Assembly (NCBI RefSeq): GCF_900520355.1
Contig: NZ_LS999521.1
Location: 2,480,001 to 2,544,000, forward strand
Length of the DNA: 64,000 nucleotides
Origin: Acinetobacter calcoaceticus
GTDB taxonomy: Bacteria > Pseudomonadota > Gammaproteobacteria > Pseudomonadales > Moraxellaceae
Direction: 5' to 3'
The number at the start of each line of letters is the position of its first letter. The stretch's first letter is position 1. Both the position numbers and the translations under genes were made by a program. The notes beneath the pieces are model-generated. The model saw only the letters and a program-made list of their open reading frames with translations. It did no database searches and had not been told where the DNA came from. Below are positions 6,903 to 15,636 of the stretch, in pieces.

Positions 6903-8482
6903 TCATTCTCAAAATCTGTAAATTCGGCAATTTTTTTAAATTTGATGTGGCAACCTGCTGGTATCTGCGCCACCAAATCCCAATGGTGTTTAGCAACAGC
7001 GCCAATGACCGGATATCCGCCTGTTAAAGGGTGATCATTCATAAACAAAACTGGTTGGCCGCTCGGTGGAATCTGCAAAGCACCAATGCATGTGCCTTCA
7101 CTTTCTAGTTCATGGGTAATTTTGCGCGTTAAAGGCTGCTCCCCTGAAAGTCTTAGCCCGACTCGGTTGCTTTCATTGGTCACGAGCCATTCTTGCTGAC
7201 ACAGCAGTTCAATACTGTCTTGTTCGAACCAGTCTGTGCGTGGCCCCATCACAATATCTAGCTCAACCACTTCGCCAGCTTTTGGTAAATCGCTTTTGCC
7301 TACTTCATTTACGCTAATGTTGGCTGCCTTCACCTGTCCTTGATAAATCGTATCTCCAAGCTTTAAAGGCTCTGGCCCTAACACCGCCAAGCTGTCAAAT
7401 GAGGCGCTATTGAGTACAGGTTCAACATCTATGCCACCACGAATAGCCAGATAGTTTCTTAAACCTGCTGTTGGTGGCTGAATTTGAAATTCATCGCCCT
7501 CATCCAAATCAATCGGCTGATAACTTGCAAAGTCGGCTGTTTGACCATCTGCAAATTTCACACGAATGTTTGAAATGGCACCTGCAACCGCAATCACGGC
7601 TGCATGCTGCATTTTGGCTTTTAAGCCACCGTTTAAAACTTCAATTACGGGTGTGTCGGTTGGATTACCCACAATTCGGTTAGCACTATGCATGGCCGAC
7701 AGATCCATTGCACCTGCAACCCCAACGCCAATATTGGTCTGGTTTACGCGTCCTTCATCTTGAATGAGCATCTGTAGACTCGGCGCAGTGATCGTAAACA
7801 GTGGCGTAGATTGTTTCGGCTCAACCGTACAAGTAATTTGCTGCTGTACATTTACGGTTATTGGACTATGCGAAACATCTTCAAAATGTACGGTCATGCC
7901 CGGTAAAAGTAGTGCTGGATTTGTACGCTCTAAATCCCACATTTTTTCCGATGTTGTACCAATAAGCTGCCAGCCACCCGGACTGTCTTTTGGGTAAATA
8001 CCAGAGTATTTTCCAGCCAAACCCAAAGAACCTGACGGTATTTTCTTACGCGGAACTGTTAAGCGCGGAATATCGGTAAAAGGCCGATCGGGACTGCTCA
8101 TATAAGCAAAGCCCGGCGCAAAACCAATAAAAGCGACATTCCAAACGCTTTGGTGATGTTTTCTAATCACATCTGCCACAGACAAACCTTGTAACTCTGC
8201 AACTTGAGCAAGGTCTTCACCATCGTAACGGATCGGTACAATTACTTCCTGGCCGCTACGCTCAAACGCTGAATCAATTTTGAGGCCCTGAATTGAAGCA
8301 ACCAGCGTTTTAAAATTGGTTTCGATCTCGTTAAAAAAAACCAAAATTGTTTTTGCAGCAGGGACTAAGTCTTTAATTCCATTCAATTGCGTATTTTGCA
8401 ATTTATTGTACAACGCCAAAGTTTCTTCTAGGCTCGCAAGCTCAATCAGAAAACAATCGGCGTTTACCGATAAAAAACGCAT
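6899..8482 (-). CDS. pxpBC: PxpB-PxpC (KipI-KipA) fusion, 5-oxoprolinase/carboxyltransferase family
   Basis: 527 residues. The first 215 or so are KipI/PxpB-like (FIGFAPGFAYM, PRLTVPRKKIPSGSLGLAG, SPGGWQLIG). Residues of about 225-520 are KipA/PxpC-like (QDEGRVNQTNIGVGVAGAMD, NRIVGN, IEVLNGGL, LFMNDHPLTGGYPVIG). In many bacteria these are separate subunits of the ATP-dependent 5-oxoprolinase PxpABC; the same fold forms the carboxyltransferase part of urea carboxylase. The ribosome site AAGGATAAG precedes the ATG at 8482. PxpA is two genes upstream and a biotin carboxylase follows with overlap, so both roles remain open. Confidence 0.85.
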   Translation of the reverse strand: MRFLSVNADCFLIELASLEETLALYNKLQNTQLNGIKDLVPAAKTILVFFNEIETNFKTLVASIQGLKIDSAFERSGQEVIVPIRYDGEDLAQVAELQGLSVADVIRKHHQSVWNVAFIGFAPGFAYMSSPDRPFTDIPRLTVPRKKIPSGSLGLAGKYSGIYPKDSPGGWQLIGTTSEKMWDLERTNPALLLPGMTVHFEDVSHSPITVNVQQQITCTVEPKQSTPLFTITAPSLQMLIQDEGRVNQTNIGVGVAGAMDLSAMHSANRIVGNPTDTPVIEVLNGGLKAKMQHAAVIAVAGAISNIRVKFADGQTADFASYQPIDLDEGDEFQIQPPTAGLRNYLAIRGGIDVEPVLNSASFDSLAVLGPEPLKLGDTIYQGQVKAANISVNEVGKSDLPKAGEVVELDIVMGPRTDWFEQDSIELLCQQEWLVTNESNRVGLRLSGEQPLTRKITHELESEGTCIGALQIPPSGQPVLFMNDHPLTGGYPVIGAVAKHHWDLVAQIPAGCHIKFKKIAEFTDFENE

Positions 8483-8515
8483 TTGCTTATCCTTTTTAAT
8501 TCTTCTTTAGTCCAA

Positions 8516-9331
8516 TCAGCCAATCCAAGCACGGTCAGGAATGTCTGTAATAAACATGTAGCCCGGTGCGTGACTAATGGCAAAAGGAATTTTTGAGTTC
8601 ATGACTGCCGCTTGAGGCGTTACACCGCAAGCCCAAAACACTGGAATTTCACCTGCTTCAATACGAGAAGCATCACCAAAGTCAGGTTTGTTTACGTCCA
8701 AAATCCCTAAGCTTTCAGGGTGCCCAATATGTACAGGCGCACCATGCACACTTGGCATACGCGCGGTAATTTTTACCGCTTCACTAATTTGATGAGATGG
8801 AATTGGTCGCATGGAAACCACCATGTTTCCTGAAATACGACCTGCTGGCTGGCACTGAATATTGCTCAAATACATCGGCACATTGGTGTCGTCATGAATA
8901 TGGCGAACTTCAATACCCGCTTCTTGCAAAGCCGTTTCAAACGAAAAACTGCAACCAATTAAGAAAGTCACCAAATCTGGATGGGCATTATAAATCTCGC
9001 TTGCATCGGTCACTTCATCGACCATTTCTCCATCTTTCCAAACGCGATAACGTGGGAAATCGGTGCGGATGTCTGAGTCTGCAGCAAGCTTTGTTGCATA
9101 GATGCCTTCTTCGAGCACATCAAGCACTGGGCAGCTTTGCGGGTTACGATGTGCGTAAAGAAGGAAATCGTAAGCCCACTCTTTTGGCACTGAAATCATG
9201 TTGACCTGAGTCATGCCCGCAGCCATACCTGCTGTTGGTTTATCAAAACCTGCACGGATTTTTAAACGCGCATCTAAAGCGGCTTCAAGCTGAGCTGGGT
9301 CGACTTTAATATCCTTATACATTGTGCTCAT
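8516..9331 (-). CDS. DUF1445/UPF0317 protein (putative hydro-lyase, D-glutamate cyclase family)
   Basis: 271 residues of the YcsI/UPF0317 family, often labelled putative hydro-lyase. Family features visible are [25 protein letters not shown] near the start, [20 protein letters not shown], the Cys-containing IQCQPAGRI and [10 protein letters not shown] with [10 protein letters not shown] at the end. The same domain occurs in mammalian D-glutamate cyclase, which makes 5-oxo-D-proline. That fits its place directly between PxpA (3 bp away) and PxpBC. Cytoplasmic. The exact reaction in bacteria is not shown here. Confidence 0.82.
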   Translation of the reverse strand: MSTMYKDIKVDPAQLEAALDARLKIRAGFDKPTAGMAAGMTQVNMISVPKEWAYDFLLYAHRNPQSCPVLDVLEEGIYATKLAADSDIRTDFPRYRVWKDGEMVDEVTDASEIYNAHPDLVTFLIGCSFSFETALQEAGIEVRHIHDDTNVPMYLSNIQCQPAGRISGNMVVSMRPIPSHQISEAVKITARMPSVHGAPVHIGHPESLGILDVNKPDFGDASRIEAGEIPVFWACGVTPQAAVMNSKIPFAISHAPGYMFITDIPDRAWIG

Positions 9332-9333
9332 CC

Positions 9334-10098
9334 TTATGCTTTGTTTACAAACGGGCGGATTTCAATATTGTTTTTTACAAGCTCGGCTTTAATGGCTGCC
9401 GACATTTCTAACGCACCGTCGGTGTCGCCATGTAGGCAAATGGTGTCGGCTTGAATTGGGGTAAATACACCGTCAATTGACTCAACTCCACCATTTTTAA
9501 GCATTGAAACCACACGGCTGGCAACAAATGCTGAGTCATGTAACACCGCACCTTCTAGGCGGCGAGACACCAGTGAACCATCGCTGTTATACGCACGGTC
9601 AGCAAATGCTTCAGACACGACTTTTAAACCAGCCGCTCGTGCTTGTTCCACTAAGTTTGATCCAGCCAAAGCCACTAGCACCAATTCAGGGTTATACATT
9701 TTAATTGCATCAATCACGGCTGCTGCTTGAGCTTGGTCATGTGCAATGGTGTTGTAGAGCGCGCCATGCGGTTTAACATATTGCACTTTTGAGCCTGCTA
9801 CCTTTGCCAAACCATCGAGTGCAGAAATTTGGTAAAGTACATCGGCAATCAATTCGTCACGTAACAAATCCATATTACGGCGACCAAAACCAACAAGGTC
9901 TGGATAAGACACGTGAGCACCAATGGTCACGCCAAGCTCAACTGCTTTACGAACCGTTTTTAAAATGCCGAGCGGGTCGCCAGCATGGAAGCCACAAGCA
10001 ATATTGGCACTGGTCACGACAGGTAAAATCTGATCATCATTGCCCATTTTCCATGAGCCAAAGCTCTCACCCAAATCACTATTTAAATCTACAAACAT
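9334..10098 (-). CDS. pxpA: 5-oxoprolinase subunit A (LamB/YcsF family)
   Basis: 254 residues, the usual PxpA size. It begins with the family signature [19 protein letters not shown] and has [54 protein letters not shown] and ICLHGDT, the conserved acidic and histidine residues of this metal-dependent TIM-barrel-like fold. PxpA works with PxpB and PxpC to hydrolyse 5-oxoproline to glutamate with ATP. Second gene of the operon after the NRAMP-like transporter. Confidence 0.9.
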   Translation of the reverse strand: MFVDLNSDLGESFGSWKMGNDDQILPVVTSANIACGFHAGDPLGILKTVRKAVELGVTIGAHVSYPDLVGFGRRNMDLLRDELIADVLYQISALDGLAKVAGSKVQYVKPHGALYNTIAHDQAQAAAVIDAIKMYNPELVLVALAGSNLVEQARAAGLKVVSEAFADRAYNSDGSLVSRRLEGAVLHDSAFVASRVVSMLKNGGVESIDGVFTPIQADTICLHGDTDGALEMSAAIKAELVKNNIEIRPFVNKA

Positions 10099-10132
10099 GG
10101 CATCATTCCTTTATTACTGAACAAAGTCTGGC

Positions 10133-11365
10133 TTAAAGCTTCGTCAAATAGTTAAACACTGTCGTAAACGACATATAACCCATCCACCACGTCAACAGAC
10201 ATGTTAATCCACCCAAAATAAGCAACCATTTTGGATAGTTATAATTACCCATTAAATCTTTACGGCACGCGGCAACATACACAAAAATTGTAAGGCCAAT
10301 TGGCAACACCAATCCGTTAAAACCACCTACGAAAATGAGTAGACCTGCTGGAGTTGCACCCAATAACACATAGAGCAATAAAGCCAATGCGATAAAGGTA
10401 ATGGTCGTATAGTTGTTTTGTTTTGGTGTTAAGTTCTTTTTAAACACATTAAAGAACGACACTGAAGTATATGCTGCACCAATAGTGCTACTAATACCGG
10501 CTGCCCAGAAAATCAAACCAAATAATTTAAAACCAAATGTGCCCGCTGCATATTGGAATGCTTGAGCTGCTGGGTTGGCATCATGGCTGGCTAAATCAAT
10601 ATTTGCACCACTCACCACCACACCTAAGAATGCTAAAAACAGCACATAGCGCATGATGCCGACAACAATAATGCCCTTGGTTGCAGCTTTAGCGACTTCA
10701 TCAATATTTTCAGGGCCAACAGCACCTTTATCGAGTAACCGGTGTGCGCCTGCATAACAGATATAGCCACCAACCGTACCGCCGACAATGGTCGTAATAA
10801 TGGCGAAGTCGATCTGGTCTGGAGCAAAGGTTTGATGTACAGCTTGTCCCACAGGAGGCATCACAATCACGGCAACAATAATGATCAGGAGAATTTTAAG
10901 CAATCCCAACACGATCATGCTTTTATCCATGGCAAGCGTTGCTTTTCTTGAGGCAAAAATCAAAATGGCTAATGCACCACTTAAAATACCGCCCCACTTT
11001 GTGTCTAGGCCAAAAAGCGCATTTAGACCTAAAGCCGCACCTGCAATATTACCAATACTAAAGAAAAAACCACCTAGAATGACCAGAAAAGCCAGTAAGT
11101 AACCACTGCCGGGAATTGCTTTATTGGCAATATCCGATGCACGCATTTGAGTGAGTGTGACCACTCGCCAAATATTTTGTTGAACCACATAATCAATCAG
11201 AATGGAAACTAAAATGGCAAAGCCAAATGCCGCCCCTAACTTGACTGTAAATACAGCAGTTTGGGTTAAAAATCCGGGCCCCATTGCAGAGGTCGCCATC
11301 ATAAAGATTGAGGCAACAATGGCCCATTGGCGATCTGATAAAAAAGAAGATTTCAGTAAAGACAT
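10133..11365 (-). CDS. NRAMP-family (YcsG-like) membrane transporter
   Basis: About 410 residues and about 11 membrane helices. The N-terminal MMATSAMGPGFLTQTA corresponds to the first unwound helix of NRAMP proteins, but the DPGN metal-binding motif is replaced by GPGF. The YcsG branch clustered with pxp genes may therefore carry something other than manganese, such as 5-oxoproline. I start at the ATG at 11365 because GAGGAA lies 9 nt before it; an ATG seven codons upstream has no ribosome site. First gene of the operon. Confidence 0.8.
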   Translation of the reverse strand: MSLLKSSFLSDRQWAIVASIFMMATSAMGPGFLTQTAVFTVKLGAAFGFAILVSILIDYVVQQNIWRVVTLTQMRASDIANKAIPGSGYLLAFLVILGGFFFSIGNIAGAALGLNALFGLDTKWGGILSGALAILIFASRKATLAMDKSMIVLGLLKILLIIIVAVIVMPPVGQAVHQTFAPDQIDFAIITTIVGGTVGGYICYAGAHRLLDKGAVGPENIDEVAKAATKGIIVVGIMRYVLFLAFLGVVVSGANIDLASHDANPAAQAFQYAAGTFGFKLFGLIFWAAGISSTIGAAYTSVSFFNVFKKNLTPKQNNYTTITFIALALLLYVLLGATPAGLLIFVGGFNGLVLPIGLTIFVYVAACRKDLMGNYNYPKWLLILGGLTCLLTWWMGYMSFTTVFNYLTKL

Positions 11366-11726
11366 ATTAATGCGTTCCTCATCCATTTGAGCTTAACAAC
11401 GCTATTTGCAAGTTGAACCAAGAACACCATTTCTTTCCCAAACGATATTCTTTAATCCTTTTAAATGACAAAGATTCCCTGTTCCCCAATCAACACAATC
11501 GGTGATCAAATCTTGTATCTAAAATAAAAACATAGCTAATCCCTACGGACAATAAGACTTTTTACATAAAATAAAAAACTCAAATATATGATTTTAAAAC
11601 ATTTAATATTTATTAAAAAATCAGGATAAGCTTTACTTATCGAGCTACATAAGCTGCTTTTATGGCTTTACACTCAAGCAGCTGTTTGAAGGCTAAAAAT
11701 TTATCGAGAAAAATAGCTCGAACTTT
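11366..11726. other. Intergenic region upstream of the pxp operon
   Basis: 361 bp without a gene, very AT-rich. It must hold the operon promoter and probably LysR-binding sites, since the LysR gene ends at its right side, but I cannot mark boxes with confidence. Confidence 0.5.
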
Positions 11727-12638
11727 TTATTTTTGGATTCTTTCATTAAGGCTTTTCATGGCACTTTCCGAGACCTTAACCGCAACCTCTGTCAATTTCT
11801 CTTTCAAGGCAACGTCATTCCCGTGAATATAGATCGAGGTGAAATGAAATGTCTTTAACTGAATGGGCGTATTTAATATTTCTAGTCGACCATCAATAAT
11901 TTCTTTCAACGCCGTTAAGGTCGGCACTACAGCAATGCCTAAGCCCTGTTCGGCTAAACGCAACAGAGTTGCTAATGAATAACTGGTAATTGAAAGTGGT
12001 TCATCAACGCCCAGTTCTTTCATTCTTGCTTTCAATTCTTTATAGGGATAGGTAATTTTTGGGTAAGTTAAAATGGTATGAGACATGAGAGCTTTAAAAG
12101 ACATTTGAGCTACGCACCCTTTAAATGACGGTGAAGCTAAGAAACTCAGTTCAAAATCACACAATGCCTGTTCAATACATTCAAAAGCCAAAGTTGGTCC
12201 AAGCAAAAAGGCCATGTCCAAGTCCCCTGTCCGAACACCTTCTTGTAAATTGGGTGTTAGATCGACCACAATTTCCACCGAAACTTTTGGGAACTCTTGT
12301 TGAACTTTTTCGATGTATTCAACCAACCACGTATAAACAATTGTTTCGGAAACACCTAAACGTATTGTTCCGGTCAGGTGCTGGTTTTCTGTAAGCTCTG
12401 CGACAAGGTCAGTCTCCAAACGCATAAACTTTTCAGCATATTTAAATAATGTGATGCCTTTGTGGGTCAGTTTAAATTTTCGCAAACTTCGGTCTAAAAC
12501 TTTAAAACCTAGTTCATTTTCAAGAGATGTGATTTTTTGAGATACCGCAGGCTGGGTTGTTTGCAATTTAATTGCAGCCTTATTAAAGCTATTTAAAGTC
12601 ACAACCCAATAAAATGCTTCAAGATTCTTTAAATTCAC
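11727..12638 (-). CDS. LysR family regulator next to the pxp operon
   Basis: 303 residues. Winged helix-turn-helix at 1-60 (LEAFYWVVTLNSFNKAAIKL, TTQPAVSQKITSLENELGF) followed by the periplasmic-binding-like effector domain (LGVSETIVYTWL, DLDMAFLLGP, GLGIAVVPTL). It is upstream of and co-directional with the pxp genes, separated by 361 bp, so it is a likely activator or repressor of them. Effector unknown; 5-oxoproline is a guess from context. Confidence 0.85.
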   Translation of the reverse strand: MNLKNLEAFYWVVTLNSFNKAAIKLQTTQPAVSQKITSLENELGFKVLDRSLRKFKLTHKGITLFKYAEKFMRLETDLVAELTENQHLTGTIRLGVSETIVYTWLVEYIEKVQQEFPKVSVEIVVDLTPNLQEGVRTGDLDMAFLLGPTLAFECIEQALCDFELSFLASPSFKGCVAQMSFKALMSHTILTYPKITYPYKELKARMKELGVDEPLSITSYSLATLLRLAEQGLGIAVVPTLTALKEIIDGRLEILNTPIQLKTFHFTSIYIHGNDVALKEKLTEVAVKVSESAMKSLNERIQK

Positions 12639-12729
12639 GTTTCATCCTGTCTTAAAAAACTCCTTTACTTTTATAGTATGGGAGTTCTTAGCGTGATTAG
12701 GCTAGCAATAAATAAATTTTTAACTAAAG

Positions 12730-12909
12730 TTAGCCATCAAAACTTTTAAATGCTTTAGAAAGCTGACTAATTGTTTTGATCTGTTTTGAATAACGGCGGC
12801 ATGACCGGCAGGTCAATAAATGCAGCTGTAAACCACTTTGCTCACGTAATAACAATGGTTTATCTTGCTTTTCAGACAACAGTTGAGTGGCTTGTCGACA
12901 TGTCAGCAT
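12730..12909 (-). CDS. Zinc-finger anti-sigma factor (59 aa)
   Basis: A small protein with MLTCRQATQLLSEKQD and an H-LLTCRSCRRY segment, giving the Cys/His-x3-Cys-x2-Cys pattern of zf-HC2 anti-sigma domains, and no membrane segment. The ATG at 12909 is preceded by GGAGG and lies inside the end of the sigma gene (ATGCTGA), so the two are translationally coupled. It most likely binds and holds the ECF sigma factor encoded by the preceding gene. Confidence 0.82.
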   Translation of the reverse strand: MLTCRQATQLLSEKQDKPLLLREQSGLQLHLLTCRSCRRYSKQIKTISQLSKAFKSFDG

Positions 12910-13523
12910 GAACAATCCTCCTTCAATAACCATTTATTTTCTAAACATTCCCTTAGTCGGGTACGACTTCGATACATCAACACATTAAAGTTTGAGATAG
13001 ACAATTCCAACTTGCTACAAATTTCGTTGGAGCTCAGCTCTATCACTTCTCTCAACATAAAAACTTGAGCATATTTGGCAGGTAAATGATTTAAACAAGC
13101 TTCAAAAATTATCCAGAAATCTGTCTGCTCCATCATTTCTTCAGGGTTTTGCCATGCTTGAGGTGCTTCATATTTATGCCAATGTCCAGAAGCATCAAAC
13201 AGTGCATCAATACTCAGTTCACTTTCCTCATCCTTAAATAATTCACTCATTGCGACCAAACGTGACTTTTGCCGAATCACATCAATAATTTTATTTTTTA
13301 AAATGGCAAACACCCATGTTTTAAACGCAGCACGTCCTTTAAATGAATCTAAATGTTGGAAAGCACTTGTTAATGCCTCTTGCACCACATCTTCAGCCTG
13401 AGGAAGCGAGGAAAGCTGTAAAAAAGCAAATTTTATCATTTGCTGTCTTAAGTCTTGTAAAAAGGCTGGATTATGCAGCTGATCCCCTATTTCTTCATGA
13501 TCTGATGCTACGGCTGAAGTCAT
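12903..13523 (-). CDS. ECF-type RNA polymerase sigma factor of the Hvf locus
   Basis: 206 residues. Region 2 lies at about 25-95 (LPQAEDVVQEALTSAFQHLDSF, FKTWVFAILKNKIID) and region 4 at about 140-195 (LPAKYAQVFMLREVIELSSNEICSKLELS, YRSRTRLRECL). GAGG lies 7 nt before the ATG, and the HvfC stop is only 2 bp upstream. It is encoded after hvfABC and before its anti-sigma, so it probably activates the locus. A promoter pattern TGTAA-N16-CG(T/A)CTA occurs before both hvfA and hvfX. Confidence 0.9.
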   Translation of the reverse strand: MTSAVASDHEEIGDQLHNPAFLQDLRQQMIKFAFLQLSSLPQAEDVVQEALTSAFQHLDSFKGRAAFKTWVFAILKNKIIDVIRQKSRLVAMSELFKDEESELSIDALFDASGHWHKYEAPQAWQNPEEMMEQTDFWIIFEACLNHLPAKYAQVFMLREVIELSSNEICSKLELSISNFNVLMYRSRTRLRECLENKWLLKEDCSC

Positions 13524-13525
13524 CC

Positions 13526-14281
13526 TTATACCTCTTTAAAATCATGGGGAACGTGAATTAATCGCAGTCGAATTAACAGTGCTTTTAATTCTTGAATTTG
13601 CAGATAAATGTGATATTCAGACAAGTCAGTGAGTACAGATTGAATGAATGTATGAATATCTTGATCAGTTAGCTTTACATTTTGAGTCAACTGTTCAATC
13701 ACAATAGCAAACAAAGGCGAAAGCTGTTCAATACATACATTGTCTTGTTCATCTCGCCAGACCATAATCGCTCCCAGTATAGGCTCAGCATGTTCTGGAG
13801 TCATTAAAGTTGTCCACGTATAAACGGGATATTGATAAACCAATACCCATATCTTGGTGGTTAACTGCCAATCGCAGTTTTCCTGCAAGACTACTTTTTC
13901 AATTTCAACAGTATCTAAATACAACTCAAGCCATTCAAACTGCAACAACTCAGCCAACCAAGGATATTCTTGCAATATTGGGTGCTGCTGATCTGTCAAA
14001 TACTCTCTAAACTCCAGAGAAATATCATTATACAAAGGTGAGCGACACTGGGCTTTTTTAAAAAATTCCGAGAGTAATTGTTGCCACTTTAATTCTGGCA
14101 ACATCGCACGAGCTACGGGATAAACTAACTCAATAAATGAGCTGACATTATTAAAAAGCAAGTCCCGATAAATTTGCATTCGCTCGGCAGGAAGAGCTTG
14201 AGGTAATTCCAAATCAGGATCTCTAATCCAGTCACAAAACTGTTGTTGCATGGTTTGGAAGGATATTTGATTTTCCTTCAT
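13526..14281 (-). CDS. hvfC: HvfC/BufC-family RiPP maturation protein (DUF2063)
   Basis: 251 residues. The N-terminal half is a DUF2063 DNA-binding-like domain (QFCDWIRDPDLELPQALPAERMQIYRDLLFNNVSSFIELVYPVARAML), which in this family acts as the peptide-recognition partner of the DUF692 enzyme. The start is the ATG at 14281, with AGGAG 7 nt upstream; it overlaps the end of hvfB by 50 bp. It is expected to form a complex with HvfB in the cytoplasm and present the HvfA precursor to it. Confidence 0.87.
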   Translation of the reverse strand: MKENQISFQTMQQQFCDWIRDPDLELPQALPAERMQIYRDLLFNNVSSFIELVYPVARAMLPELKWQQLLSEFFKKAQCRSPLYNDISLEFREYLTDQQHPILQEYPWLAELLQFEWLELYLDTVEIEKVVLQENCDWQLTTKIWVLVYQYPVYTWTTLMTPEHAEPILGAIMVWRDEQDNVCIEQLSPLFAIVIEQLTQNVKLTDQDIHTFIQSVLTDLSEYHIYLQIQELKALLIRLRLIHVPHDFKEV

Positions 14282-15095
14282 AGCCACTCTCCTGTTGTTG
14301 AATTATTTTAATTCTGGCTAGTTCCTCTTCTAGCTCTCGCCATGATGGAATATTAAAGTCGCGCTCAAGTAAAGTTGCTTTCACACCACATACTTGATAG
14401 GTATATCTCAATAGTTCCCATACGCGATCACAAACTTCTGCGCCATGCGTATCAATTAATAAATTTTTCTGAACTTGTTCATGCCCAGCAATATGTAAAT
14501 AACGGATTCTCTCTTTTGGCATCTCCCGAATAAATCCAAATGCATCACTGCCATGATTAATACTGTTGACATAGACATTATTTACATCCAGAAGCAAATC
14601 ACAGTCTGCACATTGAAGAACTTCACGGATAAATTCCGCTTCACTCATTTCAGCATGGGGCATTAAATAAGTAGAAACATTCTCTATGACTAATCTTCTT
14701 CCTAAAATATCTTGCACACGTAAAATACGTTCAGCCACATATTTAACAGCCGCTTCGGTCATGGGGATTGGCAACAAATCATATAAATAGCCGCCATCAT
14801 TTGTATAACTTAAATGTTCAGAATAAATAGAGACATCATATTGTTCTAAAAAGCTTTTTATTTTGCCGATAAATTCAAGATTCAGTGGATGAGGACCGCC
14901 AATAGACAATGACAAGCCGTGACAAATTAATGGCGCTTTTTCAGCACACTGTGCGAGTAATTTTGCATGTCGTCCACCAAAACCTAGCCAGTTTTCAGGA
15001 GCAACTTCGATAAAGTCCGGACATGTTTTTGCATCTAAAAACGAATCTATAAAATCACGCCTTAAACCAAGCCCTACGCCTGACAAATCCATCAT
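14232..15095 (-). CDS. hvfB: HvfB/BufB-family MNIO peptide maturase (DUF692)
   Basis: 287 residues with a TIM-barrel multinuclear iron oxidase fold. Metal-site motifs in order are FIEVAPENW, ICHGLSLSIGG, YSEHLSY, LVIENVSTY, LLLDVNNVYVNSINH and YLHIAGHEQ. MNIO enzymes oxidise cysteines of a precursor peptide; HvfB of Haemophilus influenzae makes oxazolone/thioamide groups at EGKCG motifs. The start at 15095 is chosen for GGAG 8 nt upstream; an earlier in-frame codon at 15128 lacks one. It lies between hvfA and hvfC. Confidence 0.9.
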   Translation of the reverse strand: MMDLSGVGLGLRRDFIDSFLDAKTCPDFIEVAPENWLGFGGRHAKLLAQCAEKAPLICHGLSLSIGGPHPLNLEFIGKIKSFLEQYDVSIYSEHLSYTNDGGYLYDLLPIPMTEAAVKYVAERILRVQDILGRRLVIENVSTYLMPHAEMSEAEFIREVLQCADCDLLLDVNNVYVNSINHGSDAFGFIREMPKERIRYLHIAGHEQVQKNLLIDTHGAEVCDRVWELLRYTYQVCGVKATLLERDFNIPSWRELEEELARIKIIQQQESGYEGKSNILPNHATTVL

Positions 15096-15164
15096 GGTGA
15101 TTTCTCCTTTTGGAAACGATGCCGACACTTACCAGAAGGCCGACATCATCCATGATCAGATTGT

Positions 15165-15473
15165 TTACTTAGCGCCGCACTTACCGTCAGCGACTTTTTT
15201 ATCTGCACCGCACTTGCCGTCCGCTGCTTTTTTGGTTGCTCCACATTTTCCATCAGCTGCTTTTTTATCTGCACCACATTTTGCTTCGGCAGACTTTTCG
15301 TGGTTTTTCATTTTGCTAGCACCGCATTTTGCTTCACCGCATTTTCCATCTGCTGCTTTGGTTGCATATGCTTCGGTTGTTGTATGGGTTGCTGCTACCG
15401 CCACTTGTGTAGCGCCAGCAACTGTTAGTGCTAATAATGCCGCCACTGAAGTCCTTGAGTTGAGTTTATTCAT
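15165..15473 (-). CDS. hvfA: HvfA-like RiPP metallophore precursor (bufferin type)
   Basis: 102 residues. A Sec signal peptide covers about 1-27 (SVAALLALTVAGATQVAVA-A). The mature part carries six KCG units in (D/E)(G/A)KCG context, separated by Lys/Ala-rich spacers; the last four are near-exact repeats. Each cysteine is a candidate for oxidation by HvfB. The product is expected in the periplasm, binding copper. Compared with the EGKCG of H. influenzae HvfA, the units are DGKCG or EAKCG. First gene of hvfABC-sigma-anti-sigma, with a predicted ECF promoter 53-80 bp upstream. Confidence 0.88.
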   Translation of the reverse strand: MNKLNSRTSVAALLALTVAGATQVAVAATHTTTEAYATKAADGKCGEAKCGASKMKNHEKSAEAKCGADKKAADGKCGATKKAADGKCGADKKVADGKCGAK

Positions 15474-15525
15474 TTTAGTATTCCTTTAAAGATAAATTCT
15501 CGGTTTGTACATTTGTACGTATAGT

Positions 15526-15553
15526 TAGACGGACCAAATCCTTTTTTATTACA
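15526..15553 (-). promoter_or_regulatory. Predicted ECF-sigma promoter of hvfA
   Basis: On the minus strand TGTAAT-N16-CGTCTA. The divergent hvfX gene has TGTAAG-N16-CGACTA with the same spacer. CG(T/A)C-type -10 boxes are typical of ECF sigma factors. Confidence 0.55.
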
Positions 15554-15574
15554 CCGTAAATAAAAAAAAATTTA

Positions 15575-15602
15575 TGTAAGAAATACAGTCTTTATCCGAC
15601 TA
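15575..15602 (+). promoter_or_regulatory. Predicted ECF-sigma promoter of hvfX
   Basis: TGTAAG-N16-CGACTA, ending 34 bp before the hvfX start codon, matching the site before hvfA on the other strand. Confidence 0.5.
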
Positions 15603-15636
15603 ATTAATATTCAATCGCATCGGATGTGAAATTATC

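Noticed and set aside
8797..9204. 135-aa plus-strand ORF inside the DUF1445 gene
   Set aside because: Antisense shadow of a well-supported gene, with no promoter or ribosome site. The same applies to the other long opposite-strand frames in the pxp and paa clusters.
15165..15473. CRISPR-like or satellite array
   Set aside because: The short DNA repeats here are the coding units of the precursor peptide; there are no spacers of constant length. No CRISPR array was seen elsewhere in the window.
15095..15489. 131-aa plus-strand ORF over hvfA with APHFPSAAFLSAP repeats
   Set aside because: Its repeats are the antisense reading of the KCG repeats. The minus-strand frame has a signal peptide, a fitting neighbourhood and a known family pattern.
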